From Clarkia xantiana subsp. parviflora (Eukaryota; Streptophyta; Magnoliopsida; Myrtales; Onagraceae), in contig JAPTYO010000015.1 in the NCBI GenBank assembly GCA_036873135.1, forward strand, positions 5,664,839 through 5,728,838: 64,000 nucleotides of DNA. Reading direction: 5' to 3'. The translations under genes and the position numbers were made by a program. Of this stretch, positions 36,049-47,111 are shown in pieces. Numbering within the stretch: the first letter of the stretch is position 1; every line of letters starts with the position of its first letter. The notes beneath the pieces were generated by a model, which saw only the letters and a program-made list of their open reading frames with translations, made no database searches and had not been told where the DNA came from.

Positions 36049-38378
36049 GTGAATCAATACAGTGCCTTCTTTATAAACCCTAATTCTCCTCGTCCTTGTA
36101 CGCCTGAAGAGAGGATTTTGATCGAAATTGCCACCGCAGGTCCCTCCGATCCTCAGCGAGAAGCTTCGTTCCTTCGTTCTCTTTCTAGAACTCCGATGGC
36201 TTTCCCCATTCCTAAAGGTAATCTTGAAGATTTCGTTCCCTCCCCTCCTTCTCCTAAGGTTAGTAAATTGACCAGCCATGGCTTCATGAAGGCCGTGGCT
36301 TTGGGTAATCTGAGCGATGATGAACATCCTCGATACCCTGGTCCTCCGGGACCACAATATTTTCCCCAAGAGGGAGAAGTGGCGGTCTTCGTGGGTCATC
36401 TCGAGGCGGGAATGAGATTCCATTTTTGTGGCGACTTGATGGAACTCTGCGAGCATTATCGCATTCATCCTTGCCAATTTACTGAGAATGCCCTCCGTTA
36501 CTGGGTGGGTTTTCGTTGTTTGTGTTTCACCTATGAGTGGAAGTATTCTTTGAGGGTTTTCCGCAGCTTCTACAAACTACAACGTACGCCTCATGGCACC
36601 TACAACTTCCGGAGTCGTTGGCCTACTGGCAGCATTCTTGATTGGGAGTTTGCCCCACGGTTGGTTTGCAACATTAAATCGAAAAACGCCAACTGGAAGA
36701 ATCATTATTTCTTCTGTCGAGTAAGCGTCTCGTGGCCTCTGCTTCCTCCTTTGGGTACGGATCGTGCCCCAACTCTTCAAGGATTAACTCTGGAGGAAGT
36801 CGACACGGTCTATAAGATTCATGCCACCATAGTTTCTCCCGATTTTCTTCCTTGGAAGTCGATATCTGATACCTCGGAACAGGCCCTTATCAATGCTTCC
36901 ATTCGTCTCCGCCTCGAGGATCCTCCTATAAACTGGGTAATCCTCTTTTCTTTCTATCTTTAGTCGTTTCTTGAATCCTTTCTTTTGCTTTCTGTAGGTC
37001 TATTTAGAAGGCTTTTTGATAAGCAGGCGGCGACTGGAGTGCCCCTTGCTGGCGGGGCAGCAGGAAGTGGAAGTGGAACTAGAGCCACTTCGGAACCTCT
37101 GTCCATGGACGACGCCCAACCTACTTTGGAGGGGGCTTCGCCTGACATGGTGATCAACTCTTCTGAACAGGAAGAAGCCACCCAACCGGCCGTAGAAGAA
37201 CAGCCAAAGTCCTCGAAGAAGAGGACCAAGAGACCCGCTTGGAGGGTAGGCGCCACTCCTTCGAAGAAAGTGAAGATCACCACCACCACTCCAGTCTCCT
37301 CATTTCAGGAGGCTACTTCTAGGGTCGATCCGTCGCCCACTAGTCCCTTGCCCCCCACTGGTACAGACTTTTGCCTTGATAGATTCCTTACTTAGTTCTT
37401 GGTAGTTCATTTTTATTAACGTATTTTCATCGCAGTGTCGACACTAAGTGCAAGGGTATTGCTGAGGCTTCTTCTTCTCAAGCCAAGACAGGCTTGGGAT
37501 ATGAGGGTCCTCCCTTTGCTTGGAGGATGCTTCATTCTGCCCCCGACTCTCCGCCACGAGATGTCGATTGGGACCCTCTCGCCACTCTGGGTGAGTACAA
37601 GCTGAAGGAGGACCATTCCATCGCCAACAAGGAGGTGTCCCTTCACTTGCTGAACGCCTCTGTTCCTCCCCAGGATCGTCCTCGCCTCCCTACAGATCGA
37701 GTGGAGGACGCCACTCGAATGTTCCTGCATCGACAGTCCAAGGTAGAACCATATTCTTATTTGTCGATACATATTATTGGTACCTTATGTTGACGACTTT
37801 TTCTTTTCCAGGCCAACCATGATTTCTTGTAGGTGGGTCAATTGCTCATCGACCTTGGTGAGGAGTTATCTCTCGTGAAGGGGCAGCTTGCTTCCCTGTA
37901 GTCGGATGCCAAAGAAGTGCAGGGCCTTCGGGAAAAGGTGGCTCGCCTTGGAGGGGAGGTTTCCAGTCTTCAGAGGGTCTTGGGCACCATATCTGGGGAG
38001 CTCGATACCTGCAAGGAGGCTATGGGAGCTAGTGGAGTTTTGGCGGCCGTGCTTGGCAAGGCATATCCTGATGCTGCTGCCTTCTCCAAAATTTTCCATG
38101 CCCAACTGGATTCTCAGCGCGAAAAGAACATCGAGCTGAAGAAGAGGGTGGAAGAGCTCGAGGAGCCTGAGCGGAATGCTGTTGCCGCAAGGCCAGCCTG
38201 GCCTTTCAAACAGATGCCGCCATGGCGAGCGGGCAGATGCTTCTCTCAGTTTTTGCTTCATTGGTGGCCGACCTTAGGGCCTTGGACCCCGACCTGGACC
38301 TCTCGAGAGTGGCAGTTCTTCGAGAATATCTGCAGGAGGAAGCTAAAGCCAAAGCTAGGGCTGATAGATAGATTTTAG
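36049..38378 (+). pseudogene. Antisense gene of G2 ('putative gypsy type transposon' family)
   Basis: Runs opposite to G2's gag. A 304-aa first frame (36049-36963) has DLMELCEHYRIHPCQFTENA and LRYWVGFRCLCFTYEWKYSL and FRSFYKL, matching the conserved N-terminal block in G3 and G4 (PF04195-like). A candidate intron begins at 36937 (GTAATCC) and ends in CTGTAG at 36997. Later frames (36998-37395, 37438-37742, 37812-38378) hold a basic linker, a PPRDVDWDPL block and a coiled coil (LREKVARLGGEVSSLQ). Stops at 37832 and 37900 and phase mismatches at the junctions mark it as decayed. Function unknown. Confidence 0.65.
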
Positions 38379-38559
38379 CATAGACGCTTTTAATTTCCTT
38401 CTCGATATTTTGTAAACTTCCGTTTATTAATGAAGGATAATTTTTAGCAATCTTACATATGCTCGCCCTCTCTTGGGCTTTTCACCGTTTTCATAGATCT
38501 TTCAACGGACTTAATATAAAACATACTCGACTTTAGAACAATCATTAGGTCTCCATATA

Positions 38560-39180
38560 ATCAAATGATTTTAAGGGTAATTCCCAAATATCTAACCTTT
38601 CTCTCGAGTTGTAGATTTGACCGAGTGATTTAGTGGATATCGGACTTTGAATGGTCGACACCGATCTTCGAGGTGGGATGATCGACTTTCGAAACCTCAA
38701 GTAGTCGATCTATTTGAGTGATTAGGTAGATATCAAATATTTCAATGATCGACTCTTGGGCTCTTTCGTATTGCAAGTAGTCGAACTATCTGAGTGATAT
38801 TGTAGATATCAGATGTTTGAATGGTCGACTCTTGAGTTCTTTCATACCGCAAGTAGTCGATCTATCTGAGTGATATTGTAGATATCAGATGTTTTTGATG
38901 ATCGACTCTTGGGTTCTTCTGCACCTCAAGGAGCTCGATCCATCTGAGTGATATTGTAGATATCAGATGTTTTTGATGATCGACTCTTGGGTTCTTCGTT
39001 TACTTAACCGCTTTCAAGTAGTCGACCAATCTGAGTGATTTAGTAGATATCAGATTTTTGATGGTCGACTCTTGATTTGGAAAAAGTTTGTCTTCGACGC
39101 CGCATATTATCGCCGAATCTGAGTGATTTAGTGGATATCAGATTATTGATGGTCGATATTAAATGTCGGTCCCCTTAAAA
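38560..39180. repeat. Tandem hairpin repeats between gag-pro and antisense gene of G2
   Basis: Six to seven units of about 60-80 bp, each with ATCTGAGTGAT...GTAGATATCAGAT and GATGGTCGACTCTTG. Within a unit ATCTGA pairs with TCAGAT, and GATAT with ATATC. The array fills the space between the two converging reading frames. Confidence 0.75.
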
Positions 39181-39313
39181 GAGAGAACTCAGATATCTTG
39201 AGGAAAAGAAGAGCCTTTGAAAGGCCTATATTCATTCATCCTTCCTGAGTTTCAAAAAAGAGGAACACCATAAAACGAACATTAGCCTTATCATAATAAA
39301 CAATATTATTTCT

Positions 39314-40394
39314 TTAAGGAGGTGTTGTCTCTATGACTTCTCTCTGATTTCGACGTCGCATTGATCTGACGTAGCATCGTCGGGATGCTGTTTGGTCGCC
39401 TCTCACTTCCCCAATTCCCTGTAGCCTCGGGAACCTTATTACTTGATGAGCAGTCGATGGGATTATTCGGGGAGGATTGAGCGTCGTCCTTCCATTGATG
39501 GCGTTATAGGCGGAAACGGCGTCGACGACTACGAAGAATACATCGATCGTTAGAGTCGTCTTCTCTTTTCCCAGAACTATCGGGAGTTTGATTGCTGCCA
39601 TTGGATAGGTTGTCCTTCCTGCAAATCCTATAAGTGGGGAAGTCGACTTTCATGAGGTCCCTTTGGGTCAGACCCAAATTCTGAAAGGCCTCGAAGAAAA
39701 GTATATATGTCGAACTTCCACTGTCGATGAGGATCCTCTTTACTTCGTACTCTGCAATAGTGGCGGTGATGACAAGGGCGTCCTCATGTGGTTGAGTCAC
39801 CATCTTGAGGTCGTCCGTAGTGAAACTGATAGTTACTGCCTCAGTCTTTGCAGGCGCTTTTCCTTTTCCATCACGAGCTATCTGGGCGACATATACTTCG
39901 CGGGCGGTGCTGCTCTCTCCTCCTGAGGCGAAGCCTCCCGCGATGACATTGATTGCCCCCCTTTGTATTGGGGCGAGGTTGTTGTGAGGAGGAGATCGAG
40001 AATTTCCCCGAGGACTTTGACTTCGTTTTTGCTGGGGATTGAACGGTTTGTCGATGAATTTCGACAACTTCCCCCTCTGGATCAATGTCTCGATGTCGTT
40101 TTTGAGGGCCACACAATTGTTGGTGTCGTGCTCTTGTACTCGATGGTAACGGCAATAGTTGTTCATCCGGGATCCCATCGGGCCTTTTCTTACTTGAAGA
40201 GGATCGTCCAGCCTAAGTTTCTCCATTTCTTGCAATACTACTGATATGTTGTGTGTGAGTGGAGTAAACTTGCCTGGATAGGGATTAGGATCCCTCCTTA
40301 TTCCTTGTCGATTTCCCGGGCGGAATTCTCGCTCACGTCTTTCTTCCCTCCTAGGCGGTCGGGAAGCGGAGCCCTCCTCGATCTTGGCGGGCAC
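39314..40394 (-). pseudogene. Gag C-terminus and protease of G2
   Basis: In frame with the upstream gag but after a TAG. Contains the knuckle-like NYCRYHRVQEHDTNNC, then RGAINVIAGGFASGGESS, then protease EDALVITATIAEYEVKR with catalytic IDSGSS. A frameshift near 39615 moves the rest to another frame (39601-39314: AYNAINGRTTLNPPRIIPS, ending RRCYVRSMRRRNQRE). There is no RT afterwards. The protease would cut Gag if it were made. Confidence 0.75.
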
Positions 40395-40418
40395 CAGTTG
40401 TTTCTTGACTTCTTCGGG

Positions 40419-41453
40419 CTACCCTTCATGCGACCTTTCTAGGTCGATGAATTTCTTTACTTTGACGGCGAGGGCGTCAATCCTTTGCACGGGCTTCATC
40501 ACCATGCTGTCTTTCAGAGCTTGGCTCTGCACTCTAAGACCCCTCCAGAAGGTCCGGATCAGCTCGCCATCCGTGGCGTCCTCGTTCAGCTTTTTGAGTA
40601 TCTTGTGAAACCTTGTGTAGTAGTTGGCCAAGGTTTCACCTGGGCCTTGCTCGATCTTGTCGAGGAAGTTCATGCTCTTGAAGCGCTGCCTCTGACCTAT
40701 TTTTCCTTCAATGAATTTGGTTTTCAGCTCATCCCACGAGTCTATAGAGTTGTCGGGGAGACCATAAAACCAAGTAGACGCCTCTTCCTTCAGCGTGGTT
40801 GGGAAGAGTGCTGCATAATGATCAGGCGTTGCCCCTCTTCCCAAGAGGGAGGAGTTGTGGGCGTTGATGTGGCGAACTGGGTCGCCTTCTCCGGTATAAT
40901 CGTCGATGCTCCTCGCGAAGACTTGCGGAGGAACTCGAGTATTGAATAGCCTTTTGGTGAAGGGGTGAGAAGTATGATCACGAACGATGAGAAAATCGTT
41001 CTCACCTCGTCTCTTCTTCTCCAACAGTTCTTCGACCTGCCCTATTGTGAACAGGACAAGTTCCTTGCTCACCATTTCGGCCTCGGGGGCTTTAGGGGTT
41101 TCTTTCTCCAGGGGATTCTTCTCCTGGATTTTCACATTGGAAGCTACTTCTTCCTTTTGTGAGGCCTCTCGGGTAGGCTCTCTTTCCTCTGGAACAGCCC
41201 CTGCTTGGGTTTTATTCCAAAAAGTAATAAAGGCAGCTATTACCTCCTGAGGAACAGCCTGGGGAGCTGTCCTTGTATCTTCCAAAATTGGCAGAGATTT
41301 GGAATGGTTGAGGGTGTCATCGCCGCCAACACCATTAGATTGGGTTATTGGGGGATCCTCTTGGGGGATCAGCCTCGATGTGGTAGGGTCCACTGGTAGA
41401 CTGCTCCTTTCTTCCACCGGAGTGTTGGAAATCCTGCTCTTTTCGGCAACCAT
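40419..41453 (-). CDS. Gag of G2
   Basis: Starts at ATG 41453, the first ATG after the primer site, with MVAEKSRISNTPVEERS. 344 aa, acidic and Pro-rich for the first 160, then the retrotransposon gag core (PF03732-like): TRVPPQVFARSIDDYTGEGD, HINAHNSSLLGRG, EEASTWFYGLPDNSIDSW, FLDKIEQGPGETLANYYTRF, ELIRTFWRGLRVQSQA, RIDALAVKVKKFIDLE. It ends at a TAG; the same frame continues into the knuckle and protease. It forms the particle shell around element RNA. Confidence 0.8.
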   Translation of the reverse strand: MVAEKSRISNTPVEERSSLPVDPTTSRLIPQEDPPITQSNGVGGDDTLNHSKSLPILEDTRTAPQAVPQEVIAAFITFWNKTQAGAVPEEREPTREASQKEEVASNVKIQEKNPLEKETPKAPEAEMVSKELVLFTIGQVEELLEKKRRGENDFLIVRDHTSHPFTKRLFNTRVPPQVFARSIDDYTGEGDPVRHINAHNSSLLGRGATPDHYAALFPTTLKEEASTWFYGLPDNSIDSWDELKTKFIEGKIGQRQRFKSMNFLDKIEQGPGETLANYYTRFHKILKKLNEDATDGELIRTFWRGLRVQSQALKDSMVMKPVQRIDALAVKVKKFIDLERSHEG

Positions 41454-41469
41454 GACTTTTTGATCTTTT

Positions 41470-41486
41470 CCCACAGACGGCGCCAA
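41470..41486 (-). other. Primer-binding site of G2
   Basis: Minus strand TTGGCGCCGTCTGTGGG, identical to G3's site, directly inside the LTR. Confidence 0.85.
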
Positions 41487-41487
41487 A

Positions 41488-42254
41488 TGTTGGGATCAAA
41501 ATGTCGTGGCCTCAAACTTCACGGAATAGACTTATAGGCTTCGCCTTGGACGTAGCTCTCTCGAGGACTTGGTTTCCTCCGGGAGACTTTTAAGGTCGAG
41601 CACCTAAAAAAGGGGTGGGGATTGCCCCTGATTCCACTCCGAAGCTTAAGTTAGTAATGTATTTGAAAGTGTAATATAAGTATTCAGAGCAGATTGAATG
41701 TAATGAAGTAAATAGAAACAGTCCCTATTTATAGGGGAAGTTTACCGACTTTGTAGAGGCGGCTACTGGCTTCTGATTGGTTACCTAGGGGCGGCAATCA
41801 GCCCTTTGTGATTGGCTGATAGAAGCGGTTGTCAGTCAGCTGGTGACAAGCAGGTCGCCACCTCACTTTTACTTAGGAGGGAAGTCTTTCCTAAGGCGGC
41901 TGAAGCAGGTGACAAGCAGGTCGCCACCTCACTTTTACTTCGGGGGGAGGTTTTCCCTTGGAGACGGTGGGAAGCAAGTCGCCGAGGGAAGGTTTTCCCT
42001 TGGAGACGGTGGGAAACAGGTCGCCACCTGTCCTCTGGAAGATTCTCTAAGTCTCCATAGTCGACCAGTCATTCTTTTAAAGTCGACTTCTTCATGATTG
42101 GTAGTCGACCTTTTATCTCCAAATGGTGGGAATAAACAAGAAAGGTCGTCGACTTCTTCTCCTCGCCCTGAAAGCGTACTCGACCTGTCACCTATAGGAA
42201 ATCACCATAGACCAAGAATGTACATACAGAGTCGGGTTTATTTATAACCCAATA
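41488..42254 (-). repeat. 5' LTR of G2
   Basis: 767 bp, TGTTGGGATCAAAATG to ATAACCCAATA (terminal CA changed to TA), followed by GGGAG. It lacks about 15 bp of the U3 repeat present in the left LTR. Confidence 0.9.
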
Positions 42255-44055
42255 GGGAGTATGTTCTTTGATAATCTAAAAGTATTTGTGGTGATATTCT
42301 CAACCTTGGACAAATGGGTTGAAGAAGACTTCAATTACAACCTGACAACGTTACAACTTTGGTGACCCATCTACATCCGCTTCGGTGGAAGCAAGGTCGC
42401 TGAAGCTAGAAATGTTTTCGTTTAATATGATGGTCTTTTCTCCATGGATGCTAGTGTAAAAGCCGCTCAAGACCTTTGAAAGAAAGGTCAACATGGAGGA
42501 GAATATTTATCATATTGAAGAGGTGTCCCCTTTTAATGGTTGTCTAACGTTGATAGGGCTCAGTTACATGATTGGATCAATCTAGTATACCATGTGTCTA
42601 TTCAAGTGCAGCAACCAGGGCAAAAGAGGGAAACCAAATTCGCAAATCACCACAGAACATCGAGGGAAGTCATTCATGATTTCCGTATGTCGTGGAAGAA
42701 CTGAACCGCAATGGTTATTTACGATATCCGGTGGGTCAAACACCGTCGATGAAAGTACGTCTTAAGTACGCCTCGTATGTCATGTATATAAAGCTGTAAA
42801 AGGGTTTTATTTTGACACAGATCATCTGATGTGATTCACTTGTGAGTTTGTTAAGATGTGGTGTTCAGCATGACTCATAGTTCTCGACTTTCTGGGCAAT
42901 GTGCATGGATCGAACACGCAACATTCAGATAAAGAACCATATAATTATCTTTTGTCTTTCATTGTTCGTTTAAATTTTTGTCATTTAAGATTCAAAACCA
43001 TTGAATAAAGTAATTGTTGTTTGATTCGATACACAACTTACTTATCAATCTATCGGCCTGGTCAAAGGGAATGATCCGAAACGAAAATCCGAACCTACGA
43101 TTTAAGAACCAAAATTTCAGCCAGGTCGAATGGTCGAATAAAACGAAATGATTAACATACTCTGTTGTTCGTGTCGGGTCGACCGAACAGAATAAGCCGA
43201 TCATCGATTGTGTAGTAAGAATGTGAACCGATTTAAATTCCTCATTTGTTAGTATTCCATAAAAAACAATTAAAATCGTAATGATAAACATGTGCGAAAC
43301 TGATTAACTGAATTTTGGAAACGAAATGATGGGTAATAACTGGTGACTTGCGCGCCACACGCAAGTTCCTCGATAGATGAGAAATATCGATTCAAAGTAT
43401 AAATTTAATAAGTAATGTGTTTATGATTTGATGCTTGATATAAATTCTCATTTGCATTGAAGACCCATTTCGGGTTTCACTCATTGATTTAAAACGAAAA
43501 TGTATGCCACTAAAGCTGCTACGATCTCGTAAAGAATCAATTGTTGCACAAGGTGAAAAACTAACGCATAGTATAAAGGTGGAAAAAACATTTGCAAATG
43601 AGTATGCAATGAAAATGGATATATTCTGTCAAGAGAGTATCTGATTATACACCTTTAACGACAAGATTGGCAAAGCATCCTTTCAAAATCATACACTTCT
43701 AGGACATAGTCTTAGACATGATGTCTTTAGCTCAACTTCCGATCTCCTTCTAGGATGATATGATGTTGACTTTCACTCATGTAGAACTTTGTTCCTACAA
43801 TATCGGTTGTAACGACACCATGTGAGCTATAAACTGGTAATGAGCGAATCTTACCAGAATGCGACACTATGGTTGCAAAGAAAAACACACATTGTAGCGG
43901 AAGATTACTGAGTTGTATCTCTACAGCATGCATGTGTGTGGTATCTCAGGAAAATGGTGGCTTGGTCGAACAAGAGACGTTACGTTGCTTGAACAAGAGA
44001 CGTTGTGTGGTAACAAAATGAATGAAGTCTTAATAGAACTAGAGCAGGATGATGA
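42255..44055 (+). mobile_element. Copia C5 remnant, right part
   Basis: Continues the C5 gag-like ORF (TACATCCGCTTCGGTGGAAGCAAGGTCGCTGAAGC, i.e. the GGKVAEA motif, near 42370-42405) and its post-gag interval (GATCCGGTGGGTCAAACACCG-like at 42727, TTCACTTGTGAG at 42835). No intact ORF. It stops at a copia LTR at 44056 without a polypurine tract, so the RT part is missing. Confidence 0.6.
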
Positions 44056-44137
44056 TGTTAGCATTTGGGGCTATGGGCCGCCGTAATTGGTAGCCCATTA
44101 ATTAAGGCCATCCACCTAAGTAATTAGGGATGGGTCA
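44056..44137 (+). repeat. Copia LTR, first 82 bp, split by G3
   Basis: TGTTAGCATTTGGGG through GGGATGGGTCA. Continues at 52171 with GGTCACATTAGGG. GGTCA is the 5-bp duplication of G3 (44133-44137 and 52171-52175). Confidence 0.85.
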
Positions 44138-44291
44138 TGATGGATATACGCCCAATTTGAACCCGTTGACTCCCGAACCGTTGTATTTTTATCGTCCCAT
44201 TTATGATTGCAAATCGAAACTTCAACCCGGACACTTCGCGAGAACACCAACGGCTCGGACGGGGCCGAAGCGCCCGTCCGACAACGAAGGA

Positions 44292-44600
44292 CTCACCTAG
44301 GTGAGGTTGGGTGGCCACACCCGACCTCCCCTAGGGGAGATCGGGTCAGCCAACCCGATCTCCCCTAGGGGAGATCGGGTGGACCAACCCGATCTCTCCT
44401 AGGAGAGATCGGGTCAGCCGACCCGATCTCTCCTAGGAGAGATCGGGTCGGCCAACCCGATCTCTCCTAGGAGAGATCGGGTTGGCCAACCCGATCTCTC
44501 CTAGGAGAGATCGGGTCGGCTGACCCGATCCCTCCTAGGAGGGATGGGGTTGGCCAACCCCACCCTCCCTAGGAGGGGTTGGGTGCCCTCACCCAACCCC
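44292..44600. repeat. Palindrome array in U3 of G3 (5' LTR)
   Basis: Eight CCTAGG-centred palindromes with 34-bp spacing in the middle of the array; the main arm is GAGAGATCGGG. Between them are shorter dyads centred on GGCC (GGGTTGGCCAACCC). Arms vary between units (CTCC/GGAG, CCCC/GGGG, CCCTCC/GGAGGG), mostly with matching changes on both sides. Confidence 0.9.
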
Positions 44601-44779
44601 TACCCTTGGGGGTCGGATTCCTCCCCCCCAAGGGTCCCGACACCCCTCTCAGACGCCCATGCTCGGTCCAGTCTGCCTACCTCCTCCGAATCCTAAGGTC
44701 TTAATTATATACTTAAAGGTTAATTAATTGTGTTTAGAGGTTAACGATGTCATTAAGCCACCTTAATGACACCGTTGCC

Positions 44780-44790
44780 TATAAATACCC
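44780..44790 (+). promoter_or_regulatory. TATA box of the G3 5' LTR
   Basis: CTATAAATACC, about 180 bp downstream of the palindrome array and ahead of the presumed R region. Same in the 3' LTR (51839) and G4 (55503). Confidence 0.7.
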
Positions 44791-45112
44791 CACCTTCACA
44801 ACTCATTTGGGCATCTTGGCCATTTGAACAATTTAGCTCTGACATCTCTCTAGCTTTATCTCTCTAGAAATATAGTTCTGACTTAGGCATCGGAGAGGGT
44901 TCACCAGGCACCACCCCCCCCTCCTCCGTGTCTGGTATTGCCCCTTTTGCAGGGCAAAGGGAGAGAAGAAGAGAAGGAACCAAGGGAAGAAGGAAAGGAA
45001 GAAGGACATAGACAAAGGCAAGACAACTCGAGAAGACCGGATCATACACATCCCCCATAAGGAGTGAGATCAAAGCCGACACCCCGTTGACCTAGATCTC
45101 ATAACTTAACAC

Positions 45113-45129
45113 TTGGCGCCGTCTGTGGG
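45113..45129 (+). other. Primer-binding site of G3
   Basis: TTGGCGCCGTCTGTGGG starts one base after the LTR. Typical of Tat-like plant gypsy elements. Confidence 0.88.
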
Positions 45130-45149
45130 AATCTTGGTTCATCAGAAAC

Positions 45150-45575
45150 ATGCATCCAAGCTCATTCGAGGCCTATGGAGGGCTCTATGAGATGGTAATG
45201 ACGAGCACAATGAGAGAGCTCAAGACAAGGCTGGATAGGGCGTTTGAACAAGAAGTGGAACAGTTGGATGAAGTTCCAGAGAAAGGAAGAGAAGCAGACA
45301 CATTGGGAGGAGGTGTCAATTTCACATTCACACCCCTCACACTCAGCATAGAAGAAATCTTCCACAAGCGCCTCAAGCAAGAGCTGCCAGCATGCAGGAA
45401 GGAAGGCAAGGCCTTCCTTGGTAAGGATGCACAGGGTTGGTGTGAGTACCATGGGACCTGGGGGCATCAAACCAACAACTGCATGGTGTTGAAGGTGGAA
45501 GTGGAAGAAATGATCTACAATGGAAGCTTCAAGGAGTACGTGGCAACAGACACAGTGGCCACCCCATATCCTTAG
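45150..45575 (+). CDS. Short gag-tail ORF of G3
   Basis: 141 aa from the first ATG after the primer site. It equals the last 141 residues of the G4 ORF (58704-59128) at about 90% identity by eye. It begins inside the end of a gag core (MHPSSFEAYGGLYEMVMTST) and has the knuckle-like WCEYHGTWGHQTNNC. The sequence ATCAGAAACATGCATCC is shared with G4, so G3 looks like a deletion joining leader to gag tail. Whether the peptide is made or binds RNA is unknown. Confidence 0.6.
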   Translation: MHPSSFEAYGGLYEMVMTSTMRELKTRLDRAFEQEVEQLDEVPEKGREADTLGGGVNFTFTPLTLSIEEIFHKRLKQELPACRKEGKAFLGKDAQGWCEYHGTWGHQTNNCMVLKVEVEEMIYNGSFKEYVATDTVATPYP

Positions 45576-45836
45576 TTTCATATCTAGCATTTCGCATGTT
45601 TTAGCTTTACAAGCTTTTCAAAAAACTCTTGAGAAGGAGAACTCACGAAGTTACTCCAACTCTACAACTATCTTTCATTTCCTACAAAGGATGTCTTGGT
45701 GCACCAAGGCATCCCGAGTGTACAAAAACATGAATGCTCCTAAGAGAGTAGTAGTTATTCAAAAGTATTTACCAGTGAATGTGATGTTACAATCACCAAG
45801 TTATCCTTACACAGATATGACTTCAAGTCAACAACC

Positions 45837-46352
45837 TTCGACGCCCCCAAGAGCGTATCTTGAGAGTAGTCTTCGTACTACGACTTTCGACGCCCCCAAG
45901 AGCGTATCTTGAGAGTAGTCTTCGTACTACGACATTCGACGCCCCCAAGAGCGTATCTTGAGAGTAGTGTTCATACTACGACCTTCGACGCACCAAGAGC
46001 GTATCTTGAGAGTGGTTTCCAAAAACTACGAACTTCGACGCCCCCAAGAGCGTATCTTGAGAGTAGTGTTCATACTACAACCTTCGACGCCCCCAAGAGC
46101 GTATCTTGAGAGTAGTTATTACACTACGACTTCGACGCACCAAGAGCGTATCTTGAGAGTGGTTTCCAAAAACTACGAATTCGACGCCCCCAGGAGCGTA
46201 TCTTGAGGTGGATTTGCAACCCACCAGATTCGACGCCCCCAAGAGCGTATCTTGAGGTAGAAAAAACACTACCAGTTCGACGCCCCCAAGAGCGTATCTT
46301 GAGGTAGATTTCAAACTACCAGTTCGACGCCCACCAAGAGCGTATCTTTGGT
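45837..46352. repeat. Tandem hairpin array 1 of G3
   Basis: About eleven units of 40-55 bp, each with TTCGACGCCCCCAAGAGCGT-type sequence. Stem 1 is CAAGA-loop GCGTA-TCTTG. Stem 2 follows with a unit-specific sequence: GTAGT/ACTAC, GTGGTTT/AAAACTAC, GGTGG/CCACC or GGTAG/CTACC. It lies just after the short gag ORF. Confidence 0.9.
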
Positions 46353-46672
46353 CTAACCTGAGCCCTCCGGGAGCCTATCCTGTGAAACGTTAAGTGCCGT
46401 CCGAGAGCCTGTCTCGTGAACAGTTTGACACCCGTCAAGAAGGTATGGTATTGGTGGACTAACCTGTGCCCTCCGGGAGCCTATCCTGTGAAACGTTAAG
46501 TGCCATCCGAGAGCCTGTCTCGTGAACAGTTTGACACCCGTCAAGAAGGTATGGTATTGGTGGACTAACCTGTGCCCTCCGGGAGCCTATCCTGCGAAAC
46601 GTTAAGTGCCGTCCGAGAGCCTGTCTCGTGAACAGATTTCGACGCCCACCAAGAGCGTATCTTTGGTCTAAC
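46353..46672. repeat. Tandem hairpin array 2 of G3
   Basis: Three near-identical units of about 100 bp plus one array-1 unit at the end. Each has CGGGA-GCCTA-TCCTG and CGAGA-GCCTG-TCTCG, hairpins of the same 5+5+5 design as stem 1 of array 1. Confidence 0.88.
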
Positions 46673-47111
46673 AGTACAACGTATACCGTGTAAGGGGTAT
46701 CAGAAGAGATCATCGTACCACGCTTAGAAGGATACCATGCTTAAAAGGATACCATGAGAAAGAAATTTCTAAGTAAAGTAATATGAAGAACAAGTAATGT
46801 TTTTTTTTCTTTATGAAGTGACAGGTATGACGTGAAGGAAACCACGAAAGAAGGATAAGTAAAGAAAATATACCAAGGGAAGGGTCCATACCCAAAGAGC
46901 CATACACAAGGCATAAAGAGGCATCATGAGAAGAGATATATACAAAAGCATGAGAAGCACTAATATAAAGGCAAACAAACCACGCAGTCAACAACATAAT
47001 GCGGCAAAGGAAAGTAACAACAAATACCATCACAATCTCAAAAGACACTCAACCCGTGCAAGGGGAGAAGGAGTGTAGTCATATATACAAGGATAGTATG
47101 AGATAAACAAG

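Larger units (their letters stand above)
34866..42254 (-). mobile_element. Gypsy element G2, complete, non-autonomous
   Basis: 7389-bp minus-strand gypsy element with LTRs, primer site, gag and protease, a tandem-repeat zone and a convergent plus-strand gene, but no RT, RNase H or integrase. TSD GGGAG is perfect. The LTRs differ by about two dozen substitutions, mostly transitions, and a deletion of about 15 bp in the right one, so it is older than G3. The layout (gag-pro, then repeats, then antisense gene) equals that of G4. Confidence 0.9.
44138..45111 (+). repeat. 5' LTR of G3
   Basis: TGATGGATATACGCC to CATAACTTAACA, 974 bp, identical in length to 51197-52170. U3 holds the palindrome array; the TATA box is at 44780. 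Confidence 0.95.

Noticed and set aside
36016..36477. Minus-strand ORF of 153 aa
   Set aside because: Shadow of the antisense gene of G2 on the other strand; its reading has no family features.
44833..45082. 72-aa Phe/Leu-rich minus-strand ORFs in the G3 LTR (possible membrane peptide)
   Set aside because: Complement of a purine-rich GAAGAAGG stretch of the LTR; identical in the other LTR only because the LTRs are identical.
45837..46672. CRISPR-like array (regular repeats)
   Set aside because: Repeats are joined by related, not unique, spacers; the units are tandem hairpins inside a plant retrotransposon, and there are no cas genes.
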